NCBI GenBank assembly: GCA_907163375.1
Contig: CAJQUW010014764.1
Span: forward strand, 62,001-126,000
Length of the DNA stretch: 64,000 nucleotides
Direction: 5' to 3'
Source: Prostheceraeus crozeri
Taxonomy: Eukaryota > Platyhelminthes > Polycladida > Euryleptidae
The notes under the pieces were generated by a model. That model was not told where the DNA came from, ran no database searches, and saw only the letters and a list, made by a program, of their open reading frames with translations. The position numbers were made by a program, and so were the translations under genes. Each line of letters begins with the position of its first letter. Within the stretch, counting starts at the first letter, position 1. Shown here in pieces: positions 20,933 through 35,818 of the stretch.

Positions 20933-23059
20933 GACATGATTCGGCATTGTTGTCACAAAACTAGGTAACCGATTTCTATGTCACACTAACACATGGATCA
21001 ATAAGATAATGGTTAAAACCCACTAGCATATGCCCTTGCATCAAATCGATAATTCGACAATAGACTGAATGAAATCTATTCACTGCTATGCACACATTTG
21101 TTCCGGTACTGATAATTCACTCTTGCGATTTACCGAGTCACTGAAGGTCCGGATCTACTAAAAGTCTCTCATTACTGTGAAGTCAAATTTTTCTCATTCA
21201 TGTCTTACAGGTGAGTCTCATGAATCATTTGATTGCATAATTTTTTGAGTAAATCTTTATACATGTAAATTGTTTCTTGCATGTCAGTATATATCATAAA
21301 ATGACTTCCGGACCTTCATATATGACTCGCAAATAACACTAAGGGGTATGAGAGTGAAAGTGTGTGTGGTTGCCAAATTTAATAAAAATTAATGAAATCG
21401 ATGACATTAATAATATGAAACCGACTTTAGTAATCCATTGATGAATGTGCATACAATTCTATGAAATTTATGTAAACTTTCGAATAAATGAACATGAAAA
21501 TACTTTGAATAAATGTGAATTTTGCATTCTATGCATTTCAGCCCTATCATTTCTATTCAAATAATTAGCACATGCGTTGAACAGTTATTGGTACTATGTT
21601 GCTTACTGTGTCTCCTCTCCTATCACAGAATCATATTTATTTCATCATTGAGTCTATTGGTGGACATCGTACCTGCTTCATCACCTCATTTTATCATTTC
21701 ACAACATTTGTAATCTTCTCATCATTTTATCTATAAATCATCCCTGTATGTTTTGCCATGGCCATGGCTAATAAACTTTCTTGAGTTCTTGAGAGAGAGA
21801 GAGAGAGAGATTTCGGCTTGTATAATAGGAAAATCAATGAAAGAATTTGGCTATGTAGACGGTGAAATATTGCGAAATTCGTTTGAAATGCTAACTGTAT
21901 CCAAGATGAAATACGGTGGTGAACTATAATTTGATAAAAATCTAAAGGATCTAAATAGAATACAAATACAATTCTTTAAAAAAATTTTATCATTTGAAAA
22001 GATCAACACCAAATTATTGTATCATTGGAGAATTTGGAGTACAGCCTATAGAATACCATTTTTTCAAAGCTGCGATAAATTACTGGCTAAAATTATGTAA
22101 ATTAAATGATAAATACCTAATAAAACAAATGTTCAACACTATTTATGCAAATATAGAAATTCCAAAATTTATTAAATCTTGGGTATCAAGGATAATCAAC
22201 TTAGTGAGAAAAATTAACATTGACTACTTATGTAATCCTCACGATGTCGCCGAAAAGATGAATTACAAATCCATTTTAAATAGTCATTTAGTTGAATACT
22301 TTAGACAGCAGTGGATTGAGAGTGCTAGAAATAGTCACAAAGGACTAAAATATTTAGAATTATGTAGGTTTCAATGCAAGCTGAAAGCGTATCTCAATTT
22401 CACAGATGACAATAAAATAGTTATGCCAATTTTGAGAATAAGAACTGGCAATCACACACTTTACTGAAATCGGTAGATATAATGACAGAAAATCATACAA
22501 TGAATGTATTTGTCATAATTGTGATGGTGATGATGTTGAAGATTTATTGCACTTTATTTCGCATTGCCCAAAATACACTGATATAAGAAACAATCTTATT
22601 CCATTCCTTAAATCTGATAATAGTGCAGATTTCTATGATATGATGAATAGACTGAGTCTACAGCAGATGAAAGTTCTTTCAAGATATATCGAGGAAGCAA
22701 ATTCAATCAGAAACTCGAGTAAATGAGATATCTATGCATCCTTCACATATTAGTTTCAATAGATATTGCTTTGTGGTAGTGTTTTTCTTTGCAACAAGAG
22801 CCATAGAAATCGAAAAGTTAAAGCGATCGAATGACAATGATAACCAGTGCATTGAAGATCATCACTTACATTCTTCTGTCATCATGCTAGGGATATCTAT
22901 TGCAAACTTGATCGAGTACAGTCAGTAGATCCAGTACAGCTATTTCGTGAATGGTATGAAAAACAGACATATCTATCTCTATGTCAAAATGCAACGGTGA
23001 AATTGCTTTGTGAAGTAAATAAATGAAGCCGACAAGTCATTTATTTTGCTGCGGTCATA
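20933..23059 (+). repeat. Array unit 3 (2,127 bp)
   Basis: It has the same variant set as unit 2 (GAACTATAA, FIKSW, ARNSH) and differs mainly in microsatellite length. Confidence 0.85.
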
Positions 23060-25189
23060 GACATGATTCGGCATTGTTGTCACAAAACTAGGTAACCGAT
23101 TTCTATGTCACACTAACACATGGATCAATAAGATAATGGTTAAAACCCACTAGCATATGCCCTTGCATCAAATCGATAATTCGACAATAGACTGAATGAA
23201 ATCTATTCACTGCTATGCACACATTTGTTCCGGTACTGATAATTCACTCTTGCGATTTACCGAGTCACTGAAGGTCCGGATCTACTAAAAGTCTCTCATT
23301 ACTGTGAAGTCAAATTTTTCTCATTCATGTCTTACAGGTGAGTCTCATGAATCATTTGATTGCATAATTTTTTGAGTAAATCTTTATACATGTAAATTGT
23401 TTCTTGCATGTCAGTATATATCATAAAATGACTTTCGGACCTTCATATATGACTCGCAAATAACACTAAGGGTATGAGAGTGAAAGTGTGTGTGGTTGCC
23501 AAATTTAATAAAAATTAATGAAATCGATGACATTAATAATATGAAACCGACTTTAGTAATCCATTGATGAATGTGCATACAATTCTATGAAATTTATGTA
23601 AACTTTCGAATAAATGAACATGAAAATACTTTGAATAAATGTGAATTTTGCATTCTATGCATTTCAGCCCTATCATTTCTATTCAAATAATTAGCACATG
23701 CGTTGAACAGTTATTGGTACTATGTTGCTTACTGTGTCTCCTCTCCTATCACAGAATCATATTTATTTCATCATTGAGTCTATTGGTGGACATCGTACCT
23801 GCTTCATCACCTCATTTTATCATTTCACAACATTTGTAATCTTCTCATCATTTTATCTATAAATCATCCCTGTATGTTTTGCCATGGCCATGGCTAATAA
23901 ACTTTCTTGAGTTCTTGAGAGAGAGAGAGAGAGAGAGAGATTTCGGCTTGTATAATAGGAAAATCAATGAAAGAATTTGGCTATGTAGACGGTGAAATAT
24001 TGCGAAATTCGTTTGAAATGCTAACTGTATCCAAGATGAAATATGGTGGTGAACTATACTTTGATAAAAATCTAAAGGATCTAAATAGAATACAAATACA
24101 ATTCTTTAAAAAAATTTTATCATTTGAAAAGATCAACACCAAATTATTGTATCATTGGAGAATTTGGAGTACAGCCTATAGAATACCATTTTTTCAAAGC
24201 TGCGATAAATTACTGGCTAAAATTATGTAAATTAAATGATAAATACCTAATAAAACAAATGTTTAACACTATTTATGCAAATATAGAAATTCCAAAATTT
24301 AGTAAATCTTGGGTATCAAGGATAATCAACTTAGTGAGAAAAATTAACATTGACTACTTATGTAATCCTCACGATGTCGCCGAAAAGATGAATTACAAAT
24401 CCATTTTAAATAGTCATTTAGTTGAATACTTTAGACAGCAGTGGATTGAGAGTGCTAAAAATAGTCACAAAGGACTAAAATATTTAGAATTATGTAGGTT
24501 TCAATGCAAGCTGAAAGCGTATCTCAATTTCACAGATGGCAATAAAATAGTTATGCCAATTTTGAGAATAAGAACTGGCAATCACACACTTTACTGAAAT
24601 CGGTAGATATAATGACAGAAAATCATACAATGAATGTATTTGTCATAATTGTGATGGTGATGATGTTGAAGATTTATTGCACTTTATTTCGCATTGCCCA
24701 AAATACACGGATATAAGAAACAATCTTATTCCATTCCTTAAATCCGATAATAGTGCAGATTTCTATGATATGATGAATAGACTGAGTCTACAGCAGATGA
24801 AAGTTCTTTCAAGATATATCGAGGAAGCAAATTCAATCAGAAACTCGAGTAAATGAGATATCTATGCATCCTTCACATATTAGTTTCAATAGATATTGCT
24901 TTGTGGTAGTGTTTTTCTTTGCAACAAGAGCCATAGAAATCGAAAAGTTAAAGCGATCGAATGACAATGATAACCAGTGCATTGAAGATCATCACTTACA
25001 TTCTTCTGTCATCATGCTAGGGATATCTATTGCAAACTTGATCGAGTACAGTCAGTAGATCCAGTACAGCTATTTCGTGAATGGTATGAAAAACAGACAT
25101 ATCTATCTCTATGTCAAAATGCAACGGTGAAATTGCTTTGTGAAGTAAATAAATGAAGCCGACAAGTCATTTATTTTGCTGCGGTCATA
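23060..25189 (+). repeat. Array unit 4 (2,130 bp)
   Basis: It shares with unit 1 the Gly codon in TDGNK, the CACGGATA and AATCCGAT variants, FSKSW and AKNSH. It has the longest microsatellite, (GA)12. One extra A in the poly-A run splits the frame compared with unit 1. Confidence 0.85.
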
Positions 25190-27316
25190 GACATGATTCG
25201 GCATTGTTGTCACAAAACTAGGTAACCGATTTCTATGTCACACTAACACATGGATCAATAAGATAATGGTTAAAACCCACTAGCATATGCCCTTGCATCA
25301 AATCGATAATTCGACAATAGACTGAATGAAATCTATTCACTGCTATGCACACATTTGTTCCGGTACTGATAATTCACTCTTGCGATTTACCGAGTCACTG
25401 AAGGTCCGGATCTACTAAAAGTCTCTCATTACTGTGAAGTCAAATTTTTCTCATTCATGTCTTACAGGTGAGTCTCATGAATCATTTGATTGCATAATTT
25501 TTTGAGTAAATCTTTATACATGTAAATTGTTTCTTGCATGTCAGTATATATCATAAAATGACTTCCGGACCTTCATATATGACTCGCAAATAACACTAAG
25601 GGGTATGAGAGTGAAAGTGTGTGTGGTTGCCAAATTTAATAAAAATTAATGAAATCGATGACATTAATAATATGAAACCGACTTTAGTAATCCATTGATG
25701 AATGTGCATACAATTCTATGAAATTTATGTAAACTTTCGAATAAATGAACATGAAAATACTTTGAATAAATGTGAATTTTGCATTCTATGCATTTCAGCC
25801 CTATCATTTCTATTCAAATAATTAGCACATGCGTTGAACAGTTATTGGTACTATGTTGCTTACTGTGTCTCCTCTCCTATCACAGAATCATATTTATTTC
25901 ATCATTGAGTCTATTGGTGGACATCGTACCTGCTTCATCACCTCATTTTATCATTTCACAACATTTGTAATCTTCTCATCATTTTATCTATAAATCATCC
26001 CTGTATGTTTTGCCATGGCCATGGCTAATAAACTTTCTTGAGTTCTTGAGAGAGAGAGAGAGAGAGATTTCGGCTTGTATAATAGGAAAATCAATGAAAG
26101 AATTTGGCTATGTAGACGGTGAAATATTGCGAAATTCGTTTGAAATGCTAACTGTATCCAAGATGAAATACGGTGGTGAACTATAATTTGATAAAAATCT
26201 AAAGGATCTAAATAGAATACAAATACAATTCTTTAAAAAAATTTTATCATTTGAAAAGATCAACACCAAATTATTGTATCATTGGAGAATTTGGAGTACA
26301 GCCTATAGAATACCATTTTTTCAAAGCTGCGATAAATTACTGGCTAAAATTATGTAAATTAAATGATAAATACCTAATAAAACAAATGTTCAACACTATT
26401 TATGCAAATATAGAAATTCCAAAATTTAGTAAATCTTGGGTATCAAGGATAATCAACTTAGTGAGAAAAATTAACATTGACTACTTATGTAATCCTCACG
26501 ATGTCGCCGAAAAGATGAATTACAAATCCATTTTAAATAGTCATTTAGTTGAATACTTTAGACAGCAGTGGATTGAGAGTGCTAGAAATAGTCACAAAGG
26601 ACTAAAATATTTAGAATTATGTAGGTTTCAATGCAAGCTGAAAGCGTATCTCAATTTCACAGATGACAATAAAATAGTTATGCCAATTTTGAGAATAAGA
26701 ACTGGCAATCACACACTTTACTGAAATCGGTAGATATAATGACAGAAAATCATACAATGAATGTATTTGTCATAATTGTGATGGTGATGATGTTGAAGAT
26801 TTATTGCACTTTATTTCGCATTGCCCAAAATACACTGATATAAGAAACAATCTTATTCCATTCCTTAAATCTGATAATAGTGCAGATTTCTATGATATGA
26901 TGAATAGACTGAGTCTACAGCAGATGAAAGTTCTTTCAAGATATATCGAGGAAGCAAATTCAATCAGAAACTCGAGTAAATGAGATATCTATGCATCCTT
27001 CACATATTAGTTTCAATAGATATTGCTTTGTGGTAGTGTTTTTCTTTGCAACAAGAGCCATAGAAATCGAAAAGTTAAAGCGATCGAATGACAATGATAA
27101 CCAGTGCATTGAAGATCATCACTTACATTCTTCTGTCATCATGCTAGGGATATCTATTGCAAACTTGATCGAGTACAGTCAGTAGATCCAGTACAGCTAT
27201 TTCGTGAATGGTATGAAAAACAGACATATCTATCTCTATGTCAAAATGCAACGGTGAAATTGCTTTGTGAAGTAAATAAATGAAGCCGACAAGTCATTTA
27301 TTTTGCTGCGGTCATA
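25190..27316 (+). repeat. Array unit 5 (2,127 bp)
   Basis: It combines GAACTATAA with FSKSW and ARNSH, a mosaic between the unit 2/3 and unit 4 types. Confidence 0.85.
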
Positions 27317-29442
27317 GACATGATTCGGCATTGTTGTCACAAAACTAGGTAACCGATTTCTATGTCACACTAACACATGGATCAATAAGATAATGGTTAA
27401 AACCCACTAGCATATGCCCTTGCATCAAATCGATAATTCGATAATAGACTGAATGAAATCTATTCACTGCTATGCACACATTTGTTCCGGTACTGATAAT
27501 TCACTCTTGCGATTTACCGAGTCACTGAAGGTCCGGATCTACTAAAAGTCTCTCATTACTGTGAAGTCAAATTTTTCTCATTCATGTCTTACAGGTGAGT
27601 CTCATGAATCATTTGATTGCATAATTTTTTGAGTAAATCTTTATACATGTAAATTGTTTCTTGCATGTCAGTATATATCATAAAATGACTTCCGGACCTT
27701 CATATATGACTCGCAAATAACACTAAGGGTATGAGAGTGAAAGTGTGTGTGGTTGCCAAATTTAATAAAAATTAATGAAATCGATGACATTAATAATATG
27801 AAACCGACTTTAGTAATCCATTGATGAATGTGCATACAATTCTATGAAATTTATGTAAACTTTCGAATAAATGAACATGAAAATACTTTGAATAAATGTG
27901 AATTTTGCATTCTATGCATTTCAGCCCTATCATTTCTATTCAAATAATTAGCACATGCGTTGAACAGTTATTGGTACTATGTTGCTTACTGTGTCTCCTC
28001 TCCTATCACAGAATCATATTTATTTCATCATTGAGTCTATTGGTGGACATCGTACCTGCTTCATCACCTCATTTTATCATTTCACAACATTTGTAATCTT
28101 CTCATCATTTTATCTATAAATCATCCCTGTATGTTTTGCCATGGCCATGGCTAATAAACTTTCTTGAGTTCTTGAGAGAGAGAGAGAGAGAGATTTCGGC
28201 TTGTATAATAGGAAAATCAATGAAAGAATTTGGCTATGTAGACGGTGAAATATTGCGAAATTCGTTTGAAATGCTAACTGTATCCAAGATGAAATACGGT
28301 GGTGAACTATAATTTGATAAAAATCTAAAGGATCTAAATAGAATACAAATACAATTCTTTAAAAAAATTTTATCATTTGAAAAGATCAACACCAAATTAT
28401 TGTATCATTGGAGAATTTGGAGTACAGCCTATAGAATACCATTTTTTCAAAGCTGCGATAAATTACTGGCTAAAATTATGTAAATTAAATGATAAATACC
28501 TAATAAAACAAATGTTCAACACTATTTATGCAAATATAGAAATTCCAAAATTTATTAAATCTTGGGTATCAAGGATAATCAACTTAGTGAGAAAAATTAA
28601 CATTGACTACTTATGTAATCCTCACGATGTCGCCGAAAAGATGAATTACAAATCCATTTTAAATAGTCATTTAGTTGAATACTTTAGACAGCAGTGGATT
28701 GAGAGTGCTAAAAATAGTCACAAAGGACTAAAATATTTAGAATTATGTAGGTTTCAATGCAAGCTGAAAGCGTATCTCAATTTCACAGATGACAATAAAA
28801 TAGTTATGCCAATTTTGAGAATAAGAACTGGCAATCACACACTTTACTGAAATCGGTAGATATAATGACAGAAAATCATACAATGAATGTATTTGTCATA
28901 ATTGTGATGGTGATGATGTTGAAGATTTATTGCACTTTATTTCGCATTGCCCAAAATACACTGATATAAGAAACAATCTTATTCCATTCCTTAAATCTGA
29001 TAATAGTGCAGATTTCTATGATATGATGAATAGACTGAGTCTACAGCAGATGAAAGTTCTTTCAAGATATATCGAGGAAGCAAATTCAATCAGAAACTCG
29101 AGTAAATGAGATATCTATGCATCCTTCACATATTAGTTTCAATAGATATTGCTTTGTGGTAGTGTTTTTCTTTGCAACAAGAGCCATAGAAATCGAAAAG
29201 TTAAAGCGATCGAATGACAATGATAACCAGTGCATTGAAGATCATCACTTACATTCTTCTGTCATCATGCTAGGGATATCTATTGCAAACTTGATCGAGT
29301 ACAGTCAGTAGATCCAGTACAGCTATTTCGTGAATGGTATGAAAAACAGACATATCTATCTCTATGTCAAAATGCAACGGTGAAATTGCTTTGTGAAGTA
29401 AATAAATGAAGCCGACAAGTCATTTATTTTGCTGCGGTCATA
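27317..29442 (+). repeat. Array unit 6 (2,126 bp)
   Basis: It shares a private variant, ATTCGATAATAG, and the FIKSW plus AKNSH combination with unit 9, three units downstream. Confidence 0.85.
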
Positions 29443-31568
29443 GACATGATTCGGCATTGTTGTCACAAAACTAGGTAACCGATTTCTATGTCACACTAAC
29501 ACATGGATCAATAAGATAATGGTTAAAACCCACTAGCATATGCCCTTGCATCAAATCGATAATTCGACAATAGACTGAATGAAATCTATTCACTGCTATG
29601 CACACATTTGTTCCGGTACTGATAATTCACTCTTGCGATTTACCGAGTCACTGAAGGTCCGGATCTACTAAAAGTCTCTCATTACTGTGAAGTCAAATTT
29701 TTCTCATTCATGTCTTACAGGTGAGTCTCATGAATCATTTGATTGCATAATTTTTTGAGTAAATCTTTATACATGTAAATTGTTTCTTGCATGTCAGTAT
29801 ATATCATAAAATGACTTCCGGACCTTCATATATGACTCGCAAATAACACTAAGGGTATGAGAGTGAAAGTGTGTGTGGTTGCCAAATTTAATAAAAATTA
29901 ATGAAATCGATGACATTAATAATATGAAACCGACTTTAGTAATCCATTGATGAATGTGCATACAATTCTATGAAATTTATGTAAACTTTCGAATAAATGA
30001 ACATGAAAATACTTTGAATAAATGTGAATTTTGCATTCTATGCATTTCAGCCCTATCATTTCTATTCAAATAATTAGCACATGCGTTGAACAGTTATTGG
30101 TACTATGTTGCTTACTGTGTCTCCTCTCCTATCACAGAATCATATTTATTTCATCATTGAGTCTATTGGTGGACATCGTACCTGCTTCATCACCTCATTT
30201 TATCATTTCACAACATTTGTAATCTTCTCATCATTTTATCTATAAATCATCCCTGTATGTTTTGCCATGGCCATGGCTAATAAACTTTCTTGAGTTCTTG
30301 AGAGAGAGAGAGAGAGAGATTTCGGCTTGTATAATAGGAAAATCAATGAAAGAATTTGGCTATGTAGACGGTGAAATATTGCGAAATTCGTTTGAAATGC
30401 TAACTGTATCCAAGATGAAATACGGTGGTGAACTATACTTTGATAAAAATCTAAAGGATCTAAATAGAATACAAATACAATTAATTAAAAAAATTTTATC
30501 ATTTGAAAAGATCAACACCAAATTATTGTATCATTGGAGAATTTGGAGTACAGCCTATAGAATACCATTTTTTCAAAGCTGCGATAAATTACTGGCTAAA
30601 ATTATGTAAATTAAATGATAAATACCTAATAAAACAAATGTTTAACACTATTTATGCAAATATAGAAATTCCAAAATTTAGTAAATCTTGGGTATCAAGG
30701 ATAATCAACTTAGTGAGAAAAATTAACATTGACTACTTATGTAATCCTCACGATGTCGCCGAAAAGATGAATTACAAATCCATTTTAAATAGTCATTTAG
30801 TTGAATACTTTAGACAGCAGTGGATTGAGAGTGCTAGAAATAGTCACAAAGGACTAAAATATTTAGAATTATGTAGGTTTCAATGCAAGCTGAAAGCGTA
30901 TCTCAATTTCACAGATGACAATAAAATAGTTATGCCAATTTTGAGAATAAGAACTGGCAATCACACACTTTACTGAAATCGGTAGATATAATGACAGAAA
31001 ATCATACAATGAATGTATTTGTCATAATTGTGATGGTGATGATGTTGAAGATTTATTGCACTTTATTTCGCATTGCCCAAAATACACTGATATAAGAAAC
31101 AATCTTATTCCATTCCTTAAATCTGATAATAGTGCAGATTTCTATGATATGATGAATAGACTGAGTCTACAGCAGATGAAAGTTCTTTCAAGATATATCG
31201 AGGAAGCAAATTCAATCAGAAACTCGAGTAAATGAGATATCTATGCATCCTTCACATATTAGTTTCAATAGATATTGCTTTGTGGTAGTGTTTTTCTTTG
31301 CAACAAGAGCCATAGAAATCGAAAAGTTAAAGCGATCGAATGACAATGATAACCAGTGCATTGAAGATCATCACTTACATTCTTCTGTCATCATGCTAGG
31401 GATATCTATTGCAAACTTGATCGAGTACAGTCAGTAGATCCAGTACAGCTATTTCGTGAATGGTATGAAAAACAGACATATCTATCTCTATGTCAAAATG
31501 CAACGGTGAAATTGCTTTGTGAAGTAAATAAATGAAGCCGACAAGTCATTTATTTTGCTGCGGTCATA
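29443..31568 (+). repeat. Array unit 7 (2,126 bp)
   Basis: It carries the private CAATTAATTAAAAAA variant, shared only with unit 10. It lacks the GAACTATAA stop. Confidence 0.85.
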
Positions 31569-33694
31569 GACATGATTCGGCATTGTTGTCACAAAACTAG
31601 GTAACCGATTTCTATGTCACACTAACACATGGATCAATAAGATAATGGTTAAAACCCACTAGCATATGCCCTTGCATCAAATCGATAATTCGACAATAGA
31701 CTGAATGAAATCTATTCACTGCTATGCACACATTTGTTCCGGTACTGATAATTCACTCTTGCGATTTACCGAGTCACTGAAGGTCCGGATCTACTAAAAG
31801 TCTCTCATTACTGTGAAGTCAAATTTTTCTCATTCATGTCTTACAGGTGAGTCTCATGAATCATTTGATTGCATAATTTTTTGAGTAAATCTTTATACAT
31901 GTAAATTGTTTCTTGCATGTCAGTATATATCATAAAATGACTTCCGGACCTTCATATATGACTCGCAAATAACACTAAGGGTATGAGAGTGAAAGTGTGT
32001 GTGGTTGCCAAATTTAATAAAAATTAATGAAATCGATGACATTAATAATATGAAACCGACTTTAGTAATCCATTGATGAATGTGCATACAATTCTATGAA
32101 ATTTATGTAAACTTTCGAATAAATGAACATGAAAATACTTTGAATAAATGTGAATTTTGCATTCTATGCATTTCAGCCCTATCATTTCTATTCAAATAAT
32201 TAGCACATGCGTTGAACAGTTATTGGTACTATGTTGCTTACTGTGTCTCCTCTCCTATCACAGAATCATATTTATTTCATCATTGAGTCTATTGGTGGAC
32301 ATCGTACCTGCTTCATCACCTCATTTTATCATTTCACAACATTTGTAATCTTCTCATCATTTTATCTATAAATCATCCCTGTATGTTTTGCCATGGCCAT
32401 GGCTAATAAACTTTCTTGAGTTCTTGAGAGAGAGAGAGAGAGAGATTTCGGCTTGTATAATAGGAAAATCAATGAAAGAATTTGGCTATGTAGACGGTGA
32501 AATATTGCGAAATTCGTTTGAAATGCTAACTGTATCCAAGATGAAATACGGTGGTGAACTATACTTTGATAAAAATCTAAAGGATCTAAATAGAATACAA
32601 ATACAATTCTTTAAAAAAATTTTATCATTTGAAAAGATCAACACCAAATTATTGTATCATTGGAGAATTTGGAGTACAGCCTATAGAATACCATTTTTTC
32701 AAAGCTGCGATAAATTACTGGCTAAAATTATGTAAATTAAATGATAAATACCTAATAAAACAAATGTTTAACACTATTTATGCAAATATAGAAATTCCAA
32801 AATTTAGTAAATCTTGGGTATCAAGGATAATCAACTTAGTGAGAAAAATTAACATTGACTACTTATGTAATCCTCACGATGTCGCCGAAAAGATGAATTA
32901 CAAATCCATTTTAAATAGTCATTTAGTTGAATACTTTAGACAGCAGTGGATTGAGAGTGCTAGAAATAGTCACAAAGGACTAAAATATTTAGAATTATGT
33001 AGGTTTCAATGCAAGCTGAAAGCGTATCTCAATTTCACAGATGACAATAAAATAGTTATGCCAATTTTGAGAATAAGAACTGGCAATCACACACTTTACT
33101 GAAATCGGTAGATATAATGACAGAAAATCATACAATGAATGTATTTGTCATAATTGTGATGGTGATGATGTTGAAGATTTATTGCACTTTATTTCGCATT
33201 GCCCAAAATACACTGATATAAGAAACAATCTTATTCCATTCCTTAAATCTGATAATAGTGCAGATTTCTATGATATGATGAATAGACTGAGTCTACAGCA
33301 GATGAAAGTTCTTTCAAGATATATCGAGGAAGCAAATTCAATCAGAAACTCGAGTAAATGAGATATCTATGCATCCTTCACATATTAGTTTCAATAGATA
33401 TTGCTTTGTGGTAGTGTTTTTCTTTGCAACAAGAGCCATAGAAATCGAAAAGTTAAAGCGATCGAATGACAATGATAACCAGTGCATTGAAGATCATCAC
33501 TTACATTCTTCTGTCATCATGCTAGGGATATCTATTGCAAACTTGATCGAGTACAGTCAGTAGATCCAGTACAGCTATTTCGTGAATGGTATGAAAAACA
33601 GACATATCTATCTCTATGTCAAAATGCAACGGTGAAATTGCTTTGTGAAGTAAATAAATGAAGCCGACAAGTCATTTATTTTGCTGCGGTCATA
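31569..33694 (+). repeat. Array unit 8 (2,126 bp)
   Basis: It lacks the GAACTATAA stop, has the ordinary TTCTTTAAAAAAA run, and reads FSKSW plus ARNSH. Confidence 0.85.
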
Positions 33695-35818
33695 GACATG
33701 ATTCGGCATTGTTGTCACAAAACTAGGTAACCGATTTCTATGTCACACTAACACATGGATCAATAAGATAATGGTTAAAACCCACTAGCATATGCCCTTG
33801 CATCAAATCGATAATTCGATAATAGACTGAATGAAATCTATTCACTGCTATGCACACATTTGTTCCGGTACTGATAATTCACTCTTGCGATTTACCGAGT
33901 CACTGAAGGTCCGGATCTACTAAAAGTCTCTCATTACTGTGAAGTCAAATTTTTCTCATTCATGTCTTACAGGTGAGTCTCATGAATCATTTGATTGCAT
34001 AATTTTTTGAGTAAATCTTTATACATGTAAATTGTTTCTTGCATGTCAGTATATATCATAAAATGACTTCCGGACCTTCATATATGACTCGCAAATAACA
34101 CTAAGGGTATGAGAGTGAAAGTGTGTGTGGTTGCCAAATTTAATAAAAATTAATGAAATCGATGACATTAATAATATGAAACCGACTTTAGTAATCCATT
34201 GATGAATGTGCATACAATTCTATGAAATTTATGTAAACTTTCGAATAAATGAACATGAAAATACTTTGAATAAATGTGAATTTTGCATTCTATGCATTTC
34301 AGCCCTATCATTTCTATTCAAATAATTAGCACATGCGTTGAACAGTTATTGGTACTATGTTGCTTACTGTGTCTCCTCTCCTATCACAGAATCATATTTA
34401 TTTCATCATTGAGTCTATTGGTGGACATCGTACCTGCTTCATCACCTCATTTTATCATTTCACAACATTTGTAATCTTCTCATCATTTTATCTATAAATC
34501 ATCCCTGTATGTTTTGCCATGGCCATGGCTAATAAACTTTCTTGAGTTCTTGAGAGAGAGAGAGAGAGATTTCGGCTTGTATAATAGGAAAATCAATGAA
34601 AGAATTTGGCTATGTAGACGGTGAAATATTGCGAAATTCGTTTGAAATGCTAACTGTATCCAAGATGAAATACGGTGGTGAACTATAATTTGATAAAAAT
34701 CTAAAGGATCTAAATAGAATACAAATACAATTCTTTAAAAAAATTTTATCATTTGAAAAGATCAACACCAAATTATTGTATCATTGGAGAATTTGGAGTA
34801 CAGCCTATAGAATACCATTTTTTCAAAGCTGCGATAAATTACTGGCTAAAATTATGTAAATTAAATGATAAATACCTAATAAAACAAATGTTCAACACTA
34901 TTTATGCAAATATAGAAATTCCAAAATTTATTAAATCTTGGGTATCAAGGATAATCAACTTAGTGAGAAAAATTAACATTGACTACTTATGTAATCCTCA
35001 CGATGTCGCCGAAAAGATGAATTACAAATCCATTTTAAATAGTCATTTAGTTGAATACTTTAGACAGCAGTGGATTGAGAGTGCTAAAAATAGTCACAAA
35101 GGACTAAAATATTTAGAATTATGTAGGTTTCAATGCAAGCTGAAAGCGTATCTCAATTTCACAGATGACAATAAAATAGTTATGCCAATTTTGAGAATAA
35201 GAACTGGCAATCACACACTTTACTGAAATCGGTAGATATAATGACAGAAAATCATACAATGAATGTATTTGTCATAATTGTGATGGTGATGATGTTGAAG
35301 ATTTATTGCACTTTATTTCGCATTGCCCAAAATACACTGATATAAGAAACAATCTTATTCCATTCCTTAAATCTGATAATAGTGCAGATTTCTATGATAT
35401 GATGAATAGACTGAGTCTACAGCAGATGAAAGTTCTTTCAAGATATATCGAGGAAGCAAATTCAATCAGAAACTCGAGTAAATGAGATATCTATGCATCC
35501 TTCACATATTAGTTTCAATAGATATTGCTTTGTGGTAGTGTTTTTCTTTGCAACAAGAGCCATAGAAATCGAAAAGTTAAAGCGATCGAATGACAATGAT
35601 AACCAGTGCATTGAAGATCATCACTTACATTCTTCTGTCATCATGCTAGGGATATCTATTGCAAACTTGATCGAGTACAGTCAGTAGATCCAGTACAGCT
35701 ATTTCGTGAATGGTATGAAAAACAGACATATCTATCTCTATGTCAAAATGCAACGGTGAAATTGCTTTGTGAAGTAAATAAATGAAGCCGACAAGTCATT
35801 TATTTTGCTGCGGTCATA
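33695..35818 (+). repeat. Array unit 9 (2,124 bp)
   Basis: It matches unit 6 in its variants (ATTCGATAATAG, FIKSW, AKNSH). It has (GA)9. Confidence 0.85.
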